A DNA stretch of 64,000 nucleotides from Streptomyces hundungensis. Its GTDB lineage: Bacteria > Actinomycetota > Actinomycetes > Streptomycetales > Streptomycetaceae. The DNA lies in NCBI RefSeq assembly GCF_003627815.1, contig NZ_CP032698.1, positions 5,890,001 to 5,954,000 on the forward strand, read 5' to 3'. Below, piece after piece: positions 45,576-53,655 of the stretch (position 1 is the first letter of the stretch; each line of letters begins with the position of its first letter). Both the position numbers and the translations under genes were made by a program. The notes beneath the pieces were generated by a model. It saw only the letters and a list, made by a program, of their open reading frames with translations, was not told the DNA's origin and did not search any database.

Positions 45576-46385
45576 ATGACAACGACGACGATCGCTTTTC
45601 TCGGACTCGGCGGCATGGGCACGCCGATGGCCACCCGGCTCCTCGACGCAGGACACTCGCTGACCGTATGGAACCGCACGGCCGCCCGGGCCGAAGGGCT
45701 CGCGGCCCGGGGCGCGGCCGTCGCCGCCACCCCCGGCGACGCGGTCCGCTGTGCCGATGTCGTCATCAGCATGCTCGCCGACCCGGCGGCCGTGGCCGCG
45801 GTCGTGACGAGCGCGGCGCCCCAACTGCGGCCGGGCACCCACTGGATCGAGATGTCGACGATCGGGCCGGACGCCGTGCGCGACCTCGCCGGACTCCTGC
45901 CCGAGGGCGTGACCCTCCTGGACGCGCCCGTGCTCGGCAGCGTCGACAAGGCGGCCGCGGGTGAGCTGGGCGTCCTGGTGGGCGGTGAGGCGGACGGCGT
46001 CGAGAAGGTGCTCGGCGCGCTGGGCACCGTGACGCGCTGCGGGCCGCTCGGCTCGGCCGCCGCGCTCAAACTGGTGGTCAACACGGCCCTGGTCGGCGGT
46101 GTGGTCGTTGTCGCCGAGGCGCTCGCCCTCGCCGACCGCCTCGGCGTGCCCGCCGCGATGGCCGAACGGACGCTGCTGGCGAGCGCGTTGGGCGGCGCGG
46201 CGCGGCGGGCGCTGGCCACCGAGGCGGCCTTCGCCACGGCGCTGGCCGCCAAGGACCTCGCGCTCGCCACCGCGACGGCGCCGCTTCCGGTGCTGGGCGC
46301 GGTGCATGACCGGCTCGGCGCGTATCCGGAACTGGCGGCGCGGGACCTCGCGCGTGCTGCGGACCGTATCCGCGCCGGGGGGTGA
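45576..46385 (+). CDS. NAD(P)-dependent oxidoreductase, 3-hydroxyisobutyrate dehydrogenase family
   Basis: A 269-aa beta-hydroxyacid dehydrogenase. Dinucleotide motif IAFLGLGGMGTPMATRLLDAG at the N-terminus, substrate loop VTLLDAPVLGSVDKAAAGEL (the family DAPVSGG-type site) and catalytic Lys region GSAAALKLVVNTALVGGV near residue 160-175. The substrate is unknown (glyoxylate, succinic semialdehyde or hydroxyisobutyrate-like). The divergent LysR gene suggests small-molecule induction. Confidence 0.88.
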   Translation: MTTTTIAFLGLGGMGTPMATRLLDAGHSLTVWNRTAARAEGLAARGAAVAATPGDAVRCADVVISMLADPAAVAAVVTSAAPQLRPGTHWIEMSTIGPDAVRDLAGLLPEGVTLLDAPVLGSVDKAAAGELGVLVGGEADGVEKVLGALGTVTRCGPLGSAAALKLVVNTALVGGVVVVAEALALADRLGVPAAMAERTLLASALGGAARRALATEAAFATALAAKDLALATATAPLPVLGAVHDRLGAYPELAARDLARAADRIRAGG

Positions 46386-46704
46386 GGCCGGGGGGCGATC
46401 GGGCGGCGCCGCAGCGCGTGGCTGCCCGGTGCTGCGGGTCGTGGTCGCTTCTTGCGCAGTTCCTCGCGCCCCCAAAACCCCGTTTTCGTCTGCGGGCCGT
46501 GGGTGGCTGGTCGCGCAGTTCCCCGCGCCCCTAAACCCTCTCGCACCTGCGGGCCGTGGTCGCTTCTTGCGCAGTTCCTCGCGCCCCCAAAACCCCGTTC
46601 TCGTCTGCGGGCCGTGGGTGGCTGGTCGCGCAGTTCCCCGCGCCCCTGGCAGGGCTGGTGCCGGGCATGGGACACCTCCTGGCGGGGTCGGTGTCGGGTG
46701 GGGG
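46386..46704. repeat. Array of ~58-bp Streptomyces intergenic repeats, array 1
   Basis: No gene. The core GCGCAGTTCCYCGCGCCCC occurs four times (46454, 46513, 46569, 46628), at 59-, 56- and 59-bp spacing. Between cores come CTGCGGGCCGTGG segments. Units alternate between a CGCTTCTT and a GGCTGGTC lead. The same core fills the region before the insertion sequences at 51.5-51.75 kb, and such repeats are common in Streptomyces intergenic DNA. Confidence 0.88.
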
Positions 46705-46897
46705 CTAGGGCCTGTCCGGCGGATCTTGTCTGGGACGCGGGGGCCTGGCACGCCCATCTGCCGCGTTGTCGTCGGTTGCCGACGCTCCGCGTCGTCGCCC
46801 TCCTCCGCCTTGCATCTGGACGCACCAGGCCCCCGCTCACCAGGACGCAGAAGCCGAGCCCTGCGGGAGGCGACCAGATCCGCCGGACAGACCCTAG
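46705..46897 (+). repeat. Palindromic MITE-like element, full copy (193 bp)
   Basis: Outer inverted repeats CTAGGGCCTGTCCGGCGGAT and its complement (one change). A second, inner perfect inverted repeat GCGGGGGCCTGG (46737-46748) / CCAGGCCCCCGC (46825-46836) lies inside. The outer parts match the short copy at 31468. The right end CTAG gives the TAG stop of the C15-peptidase-like gene on the other strand. No ORF of its own. Confidence 0.87.
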
Positions 46898-48141
46898 CGG
46901 GTGGCCGCTCGGATGATCGCTCGTATCTGGGCGACGATGTCCAAGCGGTTGCGCACGAACTGGGGGTCCGTCACCGAGCCCGTGGCCGGGTCGGTGTTGG
47001 CCGGGCCGAACTCCAGGACCGGGGCGTGTACATGGCCGCCCGGGACGGAGAGCCCCAGACGGTCGCGGAGCAGGGTGGCGCGGTAGGCGATCTCGTTGGA
47101 GAGGTAGTCGCCGCCGCCCCCGGCCCGCGCGGTCGAGCCCGGAGTCGGCCCGTCCGGGCGGTCCACCGGCTCCGACCCGCCGGCCGGGATCTCGGTGACG
47201 TCGGTGTGGTCGTACACCGGGAAGCGGCCGGTCGCGCCCGCCACGATGTCCTGATACGGGAGCGTCGTGCGGGTCCACTGGGGCTGGGACGCCGGGTCGC
47301 TCACCGGGACCGGCCCGGTGCTCGACGCGTTGTCGTTGTCCGGGAAGCCGCCCCGCCAGGCGCCGTTGAACCGCTCGACGTCGATCCGGCCGACGCGGCC
47401 CTGGCTGACCGTGGTGAAGGCGTCGACCTTCGGCAGCACCGGTGTCAGGGCCCGCTCGACCACCCCGTCCGCGAAGTCCTGCCAGCGCACCGGGAACGTC
47501 ATGGTCTCGATCCGTGCGAGCTGCCCGTCGGCGGTGCGGATCCAGGTGCCGTCCAGGGCCAGCGCGGTCGCCCCGGACGGGTTGCTGATCCGGATGTCGC
47601 GGTCCAGCGTGAACGGGTCGAAGCCGGTCAGCAGGATCCGCTTGTAGCCGCCGCCCGCGGGGTAGTTGACGCTGGTCTGTCCGCGCGAGGTCTGCTCCAA
47701 GCGGTCCAGGAGGGCCGCGCGGCTCGCCTGGGTGAGAGTGAACTCGGGCTGCCAGAGCCGCAGTTCACGGGTGAGGCCGAGCCTGGCCCAGTACAGCGGG
47801 CGGTCGTCGTCGCGGCTCAGGTCGCCACCCGCGGGCCCCCTGCCCTGCACCCGGTCCACCGCGCGCCGCCACAGCCCGCTCCCCTCGCGCTCGACCAGGC
47901 GCCGCGCCGCCTCGTAGGACCGCGCACCGGCCAGCTCGCGGGCGAACCCCGGGGCCACACCGGCGAATCCGCCGCGCTCCAGGATCTCCTTGGCCGCCGG
48001 CCGCTCAAGGCGCTGCTCCTCCACGGTCGCCTGCCCGGGCCCGGTCGCCGCCTGCGCGGGGGCCGGGCCGAGCAGCGTGCAGAACGTCATCGCCGCCAGC
48101 GCGCAACCCAGCCGCGCCACCCGTACACGTCGTCGCACCAC
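46894..48141 (-). CDS. Secreted pyroglutamyl-peptidase-like (C15) protein with Ser at the Cys position
   Basis: A 415-aa exported protein with a signal peptide (MVRRRVRVARLGCALAAM, cleavage near AQAATG). An N-terminal helical region is followed by a C15 peptidase-like domain: ILLTGFDPFTLD plus SNPSGA (family start), VGRIDVERFNG (catalytic Glu region) and GGGGDYLSNEIAYR with HVHAP. In active pyroglutamyl peptidases the nucleophile is Cys followed 24 residues later by His. Here Ser348 and His372 have that same spacing. The enzyme is either inactive or uses Ser. GTG 48141 follows GGAAGG. The stop comes from a palindromic repeat. Confidence 0.8.
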   Translation of the reverse strand: MVRRRVRVARLGCALAAMTFCTLLGPAPAQAATGPGQATVEEQRLERPAAKEILERGGFAGVAPGFARELAGARSYEAARRLVEREGSGLWRRAVDRVQGRGPAGGDLSRDDDRPLYWARLGLTRELRLWQPEFTLTQASRAALLDRLEQTSRGQTSVNYPAGGGYKRILLTGFDPFTLDRDIRISNPSGATALALDGTWIRTADGQLARIETMTFPVRWQDFADGVVERALTPVLPKVDAFTTVSQGRVGRIDVERFNGAWRGGFPDNDNASSTGPVPVSDPASQPQWTRTTLPYQDIVAGATGRFPVYDHTDVTEIPAGGSEPVDRPDGPTPGSTARAGGGGDYLSNEIAYRATLLRDRLGLSVPGGHVHAPVLEFGPANTDPATGSVTDPQFVRNRLDIVAQIRAIIRAATR

Positions 48142-48207
48142 AGATCCTTCCGTCGAAGTCCGGTGGCGCCCAGTATTCGCAAGGAAGTCCCCAGTGAACA
48201 GGGGGGC

Positions 48208-48846
48208 TTATGAGCCGTCCGAGCCGTCCGAGCCGTCCGAGCCGCCCGGTCCCTCCGGGCCGCCAGGTCCCTCCGGGCCGTACAGCAGCGTCATGAAGTC
48301 GCGGAAGGCGTCGGCCATGTCCACCGCGTCCGGGTCGAGCAGCCACTGGAACTGGAGGCCGTCCATCACCGCCGCCAGCAGCGGCGCCGCACGCTCGGGC
48401 GTGAGCCCGCCGGGCAGCAGGTCGCCGAACTCGGCGCGCAGCACCCCCGCCATCTCCTGGCGCACCTGGGCGTAACGGCGGGTGAAGAAGGGGCGGGCCG
48501 GGTGCTCCTCGGTCACGGACTCGCCGAGCAGGGCCGAAAACGTCCCCACGATGCCGGGCCGCATCGCGTTGTACTCGACCAGCGAGGCGAGGAGCTCCAG
48601 GCGCCAGCCGCCGGGGGTGGCCCGCCGGCCCCCGGTGTCCCACTGGTCCCGCTCCTCCAGGACGGCCAGGAGCAGGGCCTCCTTGGTGGGGAAGTAGTGC
48701 AGCAGGCCCTGCTGGGTGAGGCCGACCCGCTCGGCCACCGCGCCCAGGGACGAGCCCCGGTAGCCGCGTTCCGCGATGACCTCCAGGGCGGCCCGCAGGA
48801 TGTCCGCGCGCCGCTCCTCGCTTCTGGCGCTCCTGGTCCTCGCCAT
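48208..48846 (-). CDS. TetR-family regulator with Gly/Ser/Asp repeat tail
   Basis: A 212-aa repressor. The helix-turn-helix is RRADILRAALEVIAERGYRG and GAVAERVGLTQQGLLHYFPT, with the ligand domain behind. The tail (GPEGPGG units, then SDGSDGSDGS) derives from 9-bp DNA repeats. It is divergent from the GH3 glycosidase gene and probably represses it. ATG 48846 (MARTRSARSEERR) was preferred to the longer upstream frame. Confidence 0.88.
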   Translation of the reverse strand: MARTRSARSEERRADILRAALEVIAERGYRGSSLGAVAERVGLTQQGLLHYFPTKEALLLAVLEERDQWDTGGRRATPGGWRLELLASLVEYNAMRPGIVGTFSALLGESVTEEHPARPFFTRRYAQVRQEMAGVLRAEFGDLLPGGLTPERAAPLLAAVMDGLQFQWLLDPDAVDMADAFRDFMTLLYGPEGPGGPEGPGGSDGSDGSDGS

Positions 48847-48886
48847 GTCCGCCCCCGTTTCGTGCCGTCCGTCGATGGTCCGAGAG

Positions 48887-48918
48887 GACCGTACGGCATC
48901 CAGTACGGCATCCCGTAC
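48887..48918. promoter_or_regulatory. Possible TetR operator repeats
   Basis: The motif GTACGGCATCC occurs twice and GTACGGCA once more in 32 bp, between the divergent tetR and GH3 genes. Regular 11-12-bp spacing would place the units on one DNA face. Function is inferred only from position. Confidence 0.35.
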
Positions 48919-49016
48919 GGCAGTCAATTGTCACGGAAGTATAACTAACCCTACCGCTCTACAGGCGAACCGGTCACGATGGTCCCAGCAGCGGACTTCT
49001 ATGAGGAGGTACGACC

Positions 49017-51464
49017 GTGGCCGGCACACCCGTTTCCACGCCCGACTACAGCGAGGTCGTCGAGGCGGCCCTCGGCAGGCTCGATCTGGAGGCCAAGGCC
49101 CGGCTGCTCGCCGGGCAGGACATGTGGTCGCTGCCCGCGCTGCCCGAGATCGGGCTCGGCTCGCTCGTCATGTCCGACGGCCCGATCGGGGTGCGCGGGG
49201 TCCGCTGGAGCGCGGACGACCCCTCGATCGCGCTGCCCTCGCCGACCGCGCTCGCCGCGACCTGGGACCCGGACCTCGCCCGCCGCGCCGGGGTGCTGCT
49301 CGCCCAGGAGGCCCGCCGCAAGGGCGTCCACGTCCTGCTCGCGCCGACCGTCAACCTGCACCGCTCGCCGCTCGGCGGCCGCCACTTCGAGTGCTACTCC
49401 GAGGACCCCTGCCTCACGGGCGAGATCGCCTCCGGTTACGTGGGCGGCGTCCAGAGCGGCGGCGTCGGCACCACCGTCAAGCACTTCGTCGCCAACGACG
49501 CCGAGACCGACCGCTTCACCGTCGACAACGTCGTGGCCCCCCGCCCGCTGCGCGAGCTCTACCTCGCCCCGTTCGAGACCATCGTGGAAAACGCCCACCC
49601 CTGGGGCATCATGTCCGCCTACAACCAGGTCAACGGCACCACCATGACCGAACACCACCACCTCCAGAGCGAGGTGCTGCGCGGCGAATGGGGCTTCGAC
49701 GGGTTCATCGTCTCGGACTGGATGGCCGCCCGTTCCACCGTCGGCGACATCCTCGGCGGCCTCGACGTCGCCATGCCGGGCCCCCGCACCGTGTACGGGG
49801 ACGCGCTCGCCGCCGCCGTCCGCAAGGGCGAGGTGGACGAGTCGGTCGTCGACGACGCCGTACGCAACGTGCTGCGGCTCGCCGCCCGCGTCGGCATCCT
49901 CGACGGCGTCGACGGGGCCGTCACCGAACTCCCCGCCGCCCTCGACGGCCCGGCGCTCGCCCGCGAGGTGGCCCGCCGCTCCTTCGTCCTCGTACGCAAC
50001 GAAGGCGGTGCCCTGCCCGTCGACCCGGACCGCATCGGCACGGTGGCGCTCAGCGGCGCCGCGGCCCGCGATGCCCGGGTGCTCGGCGGCGGCTCCGCCA
50101 CCGTCTTCCCCGAGCACGTCGTCTCCCCGCTCGACGGCCTCACCGCGGCGCTGCCCGCGGGCGCCCTGACGTACAGCGTCGGCGCCGACCCGAGCGACGA
50201 ACTCGCCCCCGCCGACCAGGGGTTCACGCTCCGCGCGGTCTGCCACGACGCCGACGGGAACGTCCTGGGGGCCGGATCGCTGCCCAGCGGCCAGGTCCAG
50301 TGGATCGGCGACGACCTGCCCGCCGGGGTCACCCACGAGGCGCTGCACTCCGTCGAGGTCACCGGCACCTTCACCCCGCGCGAGAGTGGCGAGCACACCT
50401 TCGGCACCCGGGGCATCGGCGCGTTCGCGCTCACCGTCGACGGGCGCGTCCTGTGGGAGGGCAGCCAGTCCCCGCGCGACGGCGCCGACCCGTTCGAGGC
50501 GTTCTTCGGCGCCCCCGCCGAACGCGGGCGCGTCCACCTCACCGAGGGCGAGACCGTCGAGGTGTCGCTCCTGCACACCGTGCAGGGGCCGGCCGGCGCC
50601 CCGCTCACGGCCGTGATGTTCTCGCTCACCCACCTCGGCCCGCGGCGCGACCCGGACGAACTGATCGCCGAGGCCGTCGAGGCGGCGCGGGCGGCCGAGC
50701 TCGCCGTGGTGGTGGTCGCCACCACCGACCGCGTCGAGTCCGAGGGCTTCGACCGGCGCGATCTGCGCCTTCCCGGGCGCCAGGACGACCTCGTCCGCGC
50801 GGTCGCCGCCGTCAACCCCCGGACCGTCGTGATCGTCAACTCCGGCTCCCCGGTGGAGCTTCCCTGGCGCGAGTCCGTGGCGGCGGTGCTCCTGAGCTGG
50901 TTCCCCGGCCAGGAGGGCGGCGCCGCCCTCGCCGACGTGCTGCTCGGCCACGCCGAGCCCGGCGGACGCCTGCCCACCACCTGGCCGGCCGCCCTCGCCG
51001 ACGCCCCCGTCACCGAGGTCCGCCCGACGCGGGGCCAACTCCCTTACTCCGAGGGCCTGTTCATCGGCTACCGGGCCTACGACCGGCACGGGGTGACCCC
51101 CGCCTACCCCTTCGGGCACGGGCTCGGCTACACCACCTGGGAGTACGAGTCCCTGGAGGTGACACCCACCCACGCCAAGGTCCGGGTCCGCAACACGGGG
51201 GCCCGGGCCGGCCGCGAGACCGTCCAGATCTATCTGGCACCCGTCGCCGACCCGGTCGAGCGCCCGCGGCGCTGGCTGGCCGGGTTCGCCTCCGTGGCGG
51301 CGGACGCGGGCGTCGCGGTGGAGGTCGATATCCCGCTGCGCGGGCGGGCGTTCGAGATCTGGGACGAGGGGGAGGGGGCGTGGCGCTTCGTGCCCGGGCC
51401 GTACGAGGTGCGGGCGTGCCACTCCCTGGAGGATGTTCGCCTGGCGGCGGTGCTGGGGATTTAA
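49017..51464 (+). CDS. Glycoside hydrolase family 3 beta-glucosidase with PA14 insert
   Basis: An 815-aa enzyme. N-terminal GH3 barrel with DGPIGVRGVRW, KHFVANDAETDR and the nucleophile Asp234 in GFIVSDWMAARST. The GH3-C domain starts near 320 and is interrupted by a PA14 lectin-like insert (VTGTFTPRESGEHTFGTRG, near 445-460), then FnIII-like strands (VRNTGARAGRETVQIYL). No signal peptide, so it acts in the cytoplasm, probably on imported cellobiose-type or aryl beta-glucosides. The start GTG follows GAGGAGG. The divergent TetR is the likely regulator; no sugar transporter is adjacent. Confidence 0.93.
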   Translation: MAGTPVSTPDYSEVVEAALGRLDLEAKARLLAGQDMWSLPALPEIGLGSLVMSDGPIGVRGVRWSADDPSIALPSPTALAATWDPDLARRAGVLLAQEARRKGVHVLLAPTVNLHRSPLGGRHFECYSEDPCLTGEIASGYVGGVQSGGVGTTVKHFVANDAETDRFTVDNVVAPRPLRELYLAPFETIVENAHPWGIMSAYNQVNGTTMTEHHHLQSEVLRGEWGFDGFIVSDWMAARSTVGDILGGLDVAMPGPRTVYGDALAAAVRKGEVDESVVDDAVRNVLRLAARVGILDGVDGAVTELPAALDGPALAREVARRSFVLVRNEGGALPVDPDRIGTVALSGAAARDARVLGGGSATVFPEHVVSPLDGLTAALPAGALTYSVGADPSDELAPADQGFTLRAVCHDADGNVLGAGSLPSGQVQWIGDDLPAGVTHEALHSVEVTGTFTPRESGEHTFGTRGIGAFALTVDGRVLWEGSQSPRDGADPFEAFFGAPAERGRVHLTEGETVEVSLLHTVQGPAGAPLTAVMFSLTHLGPRRDPDELIAEAVEAARAAELAVVVVATTDRVESEGFDRRDLRLPGRQDDLVRAVAAVNPRTVVIVNSGSPVELPWRESVAAVLLSWFPGQEGGAALADVLLGHAEPGGRLPTTWPAALADAPVTEVRPTRGQLPYSEGLFIGYRAYDRHGVTPAYPFGHGLGYTTWEYESLEVTPTHAKVRVRNTGARAGRETVQIYLAPVADPVERPRRWLAGFASVAADAGVAVEVDIPLRGRAFEIWDEGEGAWRFVPGPYEVRACHSLEDVRLAAVLGI

Positions 51465-51755
51465 GGGGGGTTCGGCTCTGCGCACCGGCCAGGGGGCGAC
51501 TCCCAGCCCCCCCCCGCGAGCAGCTCCCCCAGCCCCTCCCGGCCGCGGCCCGGGGCCCCGTTTTGCGCAGTTCCCCGCGCCCCTAAACCCTCTCGACCCT
51601 GCGAGCCGTGGCCGCTTCCCGCGCAGTTCCCCGCGCCCCTAACCCCCCGGTCATGTGCGGGCCGTGGTCGTTTTTTGCGCAGTTCCCCGCGCCCCCAAAG
51701 CCCGTGTTCGTCCGCGGGCTGTGGTCGCGTCTTGCGCAGTTCCTCGCGCCCCTTA
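51465..51755. repeat. Array of ~56-bp Streptomyces intergenic repeats, array 2
   Basis: No gene. The core GCGCAGTTCCYCGCGCCCC occurs at 51565, 51621, 51677 and 51734, separated by TGCGRGCCGTGG-type segments. The IS5-family element is inserted 3 bp after the last core. Confidence 0.88.
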
Positions 51756-51765
51756 AGAAGTCATC

Positions 51766-52263
51766 TCATTTGGCGAGTCGGCGGTAGCAGATGAGGGTGC
51801 AGGCGATGCTGGTGAAGGCGAGGAAGTGGTCGGCCTTGCGTTCGTAGCGGCGGTGGAGTCGTCGGCAGCCGGCGAGCCAGGCCATGGTGCGTTCCACGGT
51901 CCAGCGGTGGCGGCCCAGCCGTTGCGAGGACTCGACTCCCTTGCGGGCGATGCGGTGGGTGATGCCGCGTTCGCGTAACCATTGCCGCAGGTGGGCGTAG
52001 TCGTAGCCCTTGTCGGCGTGGAGTTTGCTGGGCTTGCGGCGGCGCGGGCCGCGGCGCGAGCGGATCGGCGGGATGCCCTTCACGAGCGGGATCAGGGCCT
52101 GACTGTCGTGCAGGTTGGCCCCGGAGATTCCGACGGATATGGGCAGACCGGACCGTTCGGTGATCAGGTGGATCTTCGAGCCGTACTTGCCCCGGTCGAC
52201 AGGATTCGGACCCGTCAGGTCCCCCTTTTCAGGGCCCGCATGTTCACCGAGTCGATCGCGCAC
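51766..52263 (-). CDS. IS5-family transposase, OrfB (copy 1)
   Basis: C-terminal part of the DDE transposase. DRGKYGSKIHLITERSGLP, the second catalytic Asp in LHADKGYDYAHLR and the Glu in HRWTVERTMAWLAG are visible. It is expressed as a fusion with OrfA by -1 frameshifting at the A4G5 run (52229-52221). The independent ATG shown is probably not used. The fused protein is about 269 aa. Confidence 0.85.
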   Translation of the reverse strand: MRDRLGEHAGPEKGDLTGPNPVDRGKYGSKIHLITERSGLPISVGISGANLHDSQALIPLVKGIPPIRSRRGPRRRKPSKLHADKGYDYAHLRQWLRERGITHRIARKGVESSQRLGRHRWTVERTMAWLAGCRRLHRRYERKADHFLAFTSIACTLICYRRLAK

Positions 52264-52574
52264 CTAGACCAGTCCAGTTCGCCGCGGGCGCCGAGTTCGT
52301 CGAGGACCAGGCGGTGGAGCTTGGCCCACACTCTGGCCTTCGACCACTCCGAGAACCGCCGGTGGGCGGTCGCTCCGGACGGCCCGAACGACGCCGAAGG
52401 CAGCTGCTGCCAGGTACAACCCGACGTGGCCACGAAGACAATCGCGGCCAGCACCTCCCGGTCCCCGTGCCGACGCCGACCACCGCCCTGCGGCCTCGAC
52501 GGCGCCTCCGGCACCACCCGCTGGAACAACTCCCACAACTCGTCCGGCACCAGACGCTCAACGATCCCCACCAT
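52215..52574 (-). CDS. IS5-family transposase, OrfA (copy 1)
   Basis: A 119-aa N-terminal part: DNA-binding region (VPDELWELFQRVVPEAP, ILAAIVFVATSG-like GCTWQQLP), then WSKARVWAKLHRLVLDEL and the first catalytic Asp in CAIDSVNMRA. It stops at ALKRGT, just after the A4G5 slippery run. A -1 shift there joins it to OrfB as ...RALKxGDLTGPNP, the normal family sequence. Confidence 0.87.
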   Translation of the reverse strand: MVGIVERLVPDELWELFQRVVPEAPSRPQGGGRRRHGDREVLAAIVFVATSGCTWQQLPSASFGPSGATAHRRFSEWSKARVWAKLHRLVLDELGARGELDWSRCAIDSVNMRALKRGT

Positions 52575-52615
52575 GACTCACAGAATACCGAGTCGCCCAA
52601 ATGAGATGGCTTCTT

Positions 52616-52674
52616 AACTGCTCGGTGCTGGCCGGCACCTCAGCCTGTCCGGCGATTGAGGACGAGCGCCCTTT
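52616..52674. repeat. Short spacer between IS copies, with a common Streptomyces repeat
   Basis: A spacer of about 60 bp containing CAGCCTGTCCGGCGATTGAG, another widespread Streptomyces intergenic motif. Its continuation (GGCGCGAA..., TGGGGCGGAGCCCCA) lies on the far side of IS copy 2, showing that the IS split this repeat. Confidence 0.75.
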
Positions 52675-52684
52675 AGAAGTCATC

Positions 52685-53182
52685 TCATTTGGCGAGTCGG
52701 CGGTAGCAGATGAGGGTGCAGGCGATGCTGGTGAAGGCGAGGAAGTGGTCGGCCTTGCGTTCGTAGCGGCGGTGGAGTCGTCGGCAGCCGGCGAGCCAGG
52801 CCATGGTGCGTTCCACGGTCCAGCGGTGGCGGCCCAGCCGTTGCGAGGACTCGACTCCCTTGCGGGCGATGCGGTGGGTGATGCCGCGTTCGCGTAACCA
52901 TTGCCGCAGGTGGGCGTAGTCGTAGCCCTTGTCGGCGTGGAGTTTGCTGGGCTTGCGGCGGCGCGGGCCGCGGCGCGAGCGGATCGGCGGGATGCCCTTC
53001 ACGAGCGGGATCAGGGCCTGACTGTCGTGCAGGTTGGCCCCGGAGATTCCGACGGATATGGGCAGACCGGACCGTTCGGTGATCAGGTGGATCTTCGAGC
53101 CGTACTTGCCCCGGTCGACAGGATTCGGACCCGTCAGGTCCCCCTTTTCAGGGCCCGCATGTTCACCGAGTCGATCGCGCAC
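52685..53182 (-). CDS. IS5-family transposase, OrfB (copy 2)
   Basis: Identical to OrfB of copy 1, with the second catalytic Asp in HADKGYDY and Glu in WTVERTMAW. It needs -1 frameshifting at the A4G5 run (53148-53140) to be fused to OrfA. No inactivating change is seen, so the copy looks competent. Confidence 0.85.
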   Translation of the reverse strand: MRDRLGEHAGPEKGDLTGPNPVDRGKYGSKIHLITERSGLPISVGISGANLHDSQALIPLVKGIPPIRSRRGPRRRKPSKLHADKGYDYAHLRQWLRERGITHRIARKGVESSQRLGRHRWTVERTMAWLAGCRRLHRRYERKADHFLAFTSIACTLICYRRLAK

Positions 53183-53493
53183 CTAGACCAGTCCAGTTCG
53201 CCGCGGGCGCCGAGTTCGTCGAGGACCAGGCGGTGGAGCTTGGCCCACACTCTGGCCTTCGACCACTCCGAGAACCGCCGGTGGGCGGTCGCTCCGGACG
53301 GCCCGAACGACGCCGAAGGCAGCTGCTGCCAGGTACAACCCGACGTGGCCACGAAGACAATCGCGGCCAGCACCTCCCGGTCCCCGTGCCGACGCCGACC
53401 ACCGCCCTGCGGCCTCGACGGCGCCTCCGGCACCACCCGCTGGAACAACTCCCACAACTCGTCCGGCACCAGACGCTCAACGATCCCCACCAT
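53134..53493 (-). CDS. IS5-family transposase, OrfA (copy 2)
   Basis: Identical to OrfA of copy 1 (119 aa, ending ALKRGT). The first catalytic Asp is in CAIDSVNM. It begins about 40 bp inside the right inverted repeat, so its promoter must lie in or near the element end. Confidence 0.87.
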   Translation of the reverse strand: MVGIVERLVPDELWELFQRVVPEAPSRPQGGGRRRHGDREVLAAIVFVATSGCTWQQLPSASFGPSGATAHRRFSEWSKARVWAKLHRLVLDELGARGELDWSRCAIDSVNMRALKRGT

Positions 53494-53533
53494 GACTCAC
53501 AGAATACCGAGTCGCCCAAATGAGATGGCTTCT

Positions 53534-53655
53534 AAGGCGCGAACGGGGTCTGGGGCGGAGCCCCAGGAAGGCCCGGGCCATCCAACCCTGCGCCTACGGG
53601 CGGGTGGGTGGGCAAAGGGCCTCGGGGTTTGGGGCGGAGCCCCAGGGGGTTGGGG
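53534..53655. repeat. Intergenic repeats after IS copy 2
   Basis: No gene. The palindromic motif TGGGGCGGAGCCCCA occurs at 53551-53565 and 53630-53644. This is a frequent Streptomyces intergenic palindrome and may serve as the terminator of the SGNH gene. Confidence 0.75.

Larger units (their letters stand above)
51756..52614 (-). mobile_element. IS5-family insertion sequence, copy 1
   Basis: An 859-bp element. Imperfect terminal inverted repeats: AGAAGTCATCTCATTTGG at the left and AGAAGCCATCTCATTTGG (read from the other end) at the right. TA or TTAA flanks both ends. It carries two overlapping transposase frames on the - strand. Its internal frames are identical to copy 2, which starts 919 bp later in the same orientation. 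Confidence 0.92.
52675..53533 (-). mobile_element. IS5-family insertion sequence, copy 2
   Basis: Internal frames identical to copy 1, same orientation, about 60 bp apart. TA on both sides (52674-52675 and 53533-53534) fits a 2-bp target duplication in a GCGCC-CTTTAAG-GCGC-type site. Flanking sequence is one divided intergenic repeat. Confidence 0.92.
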
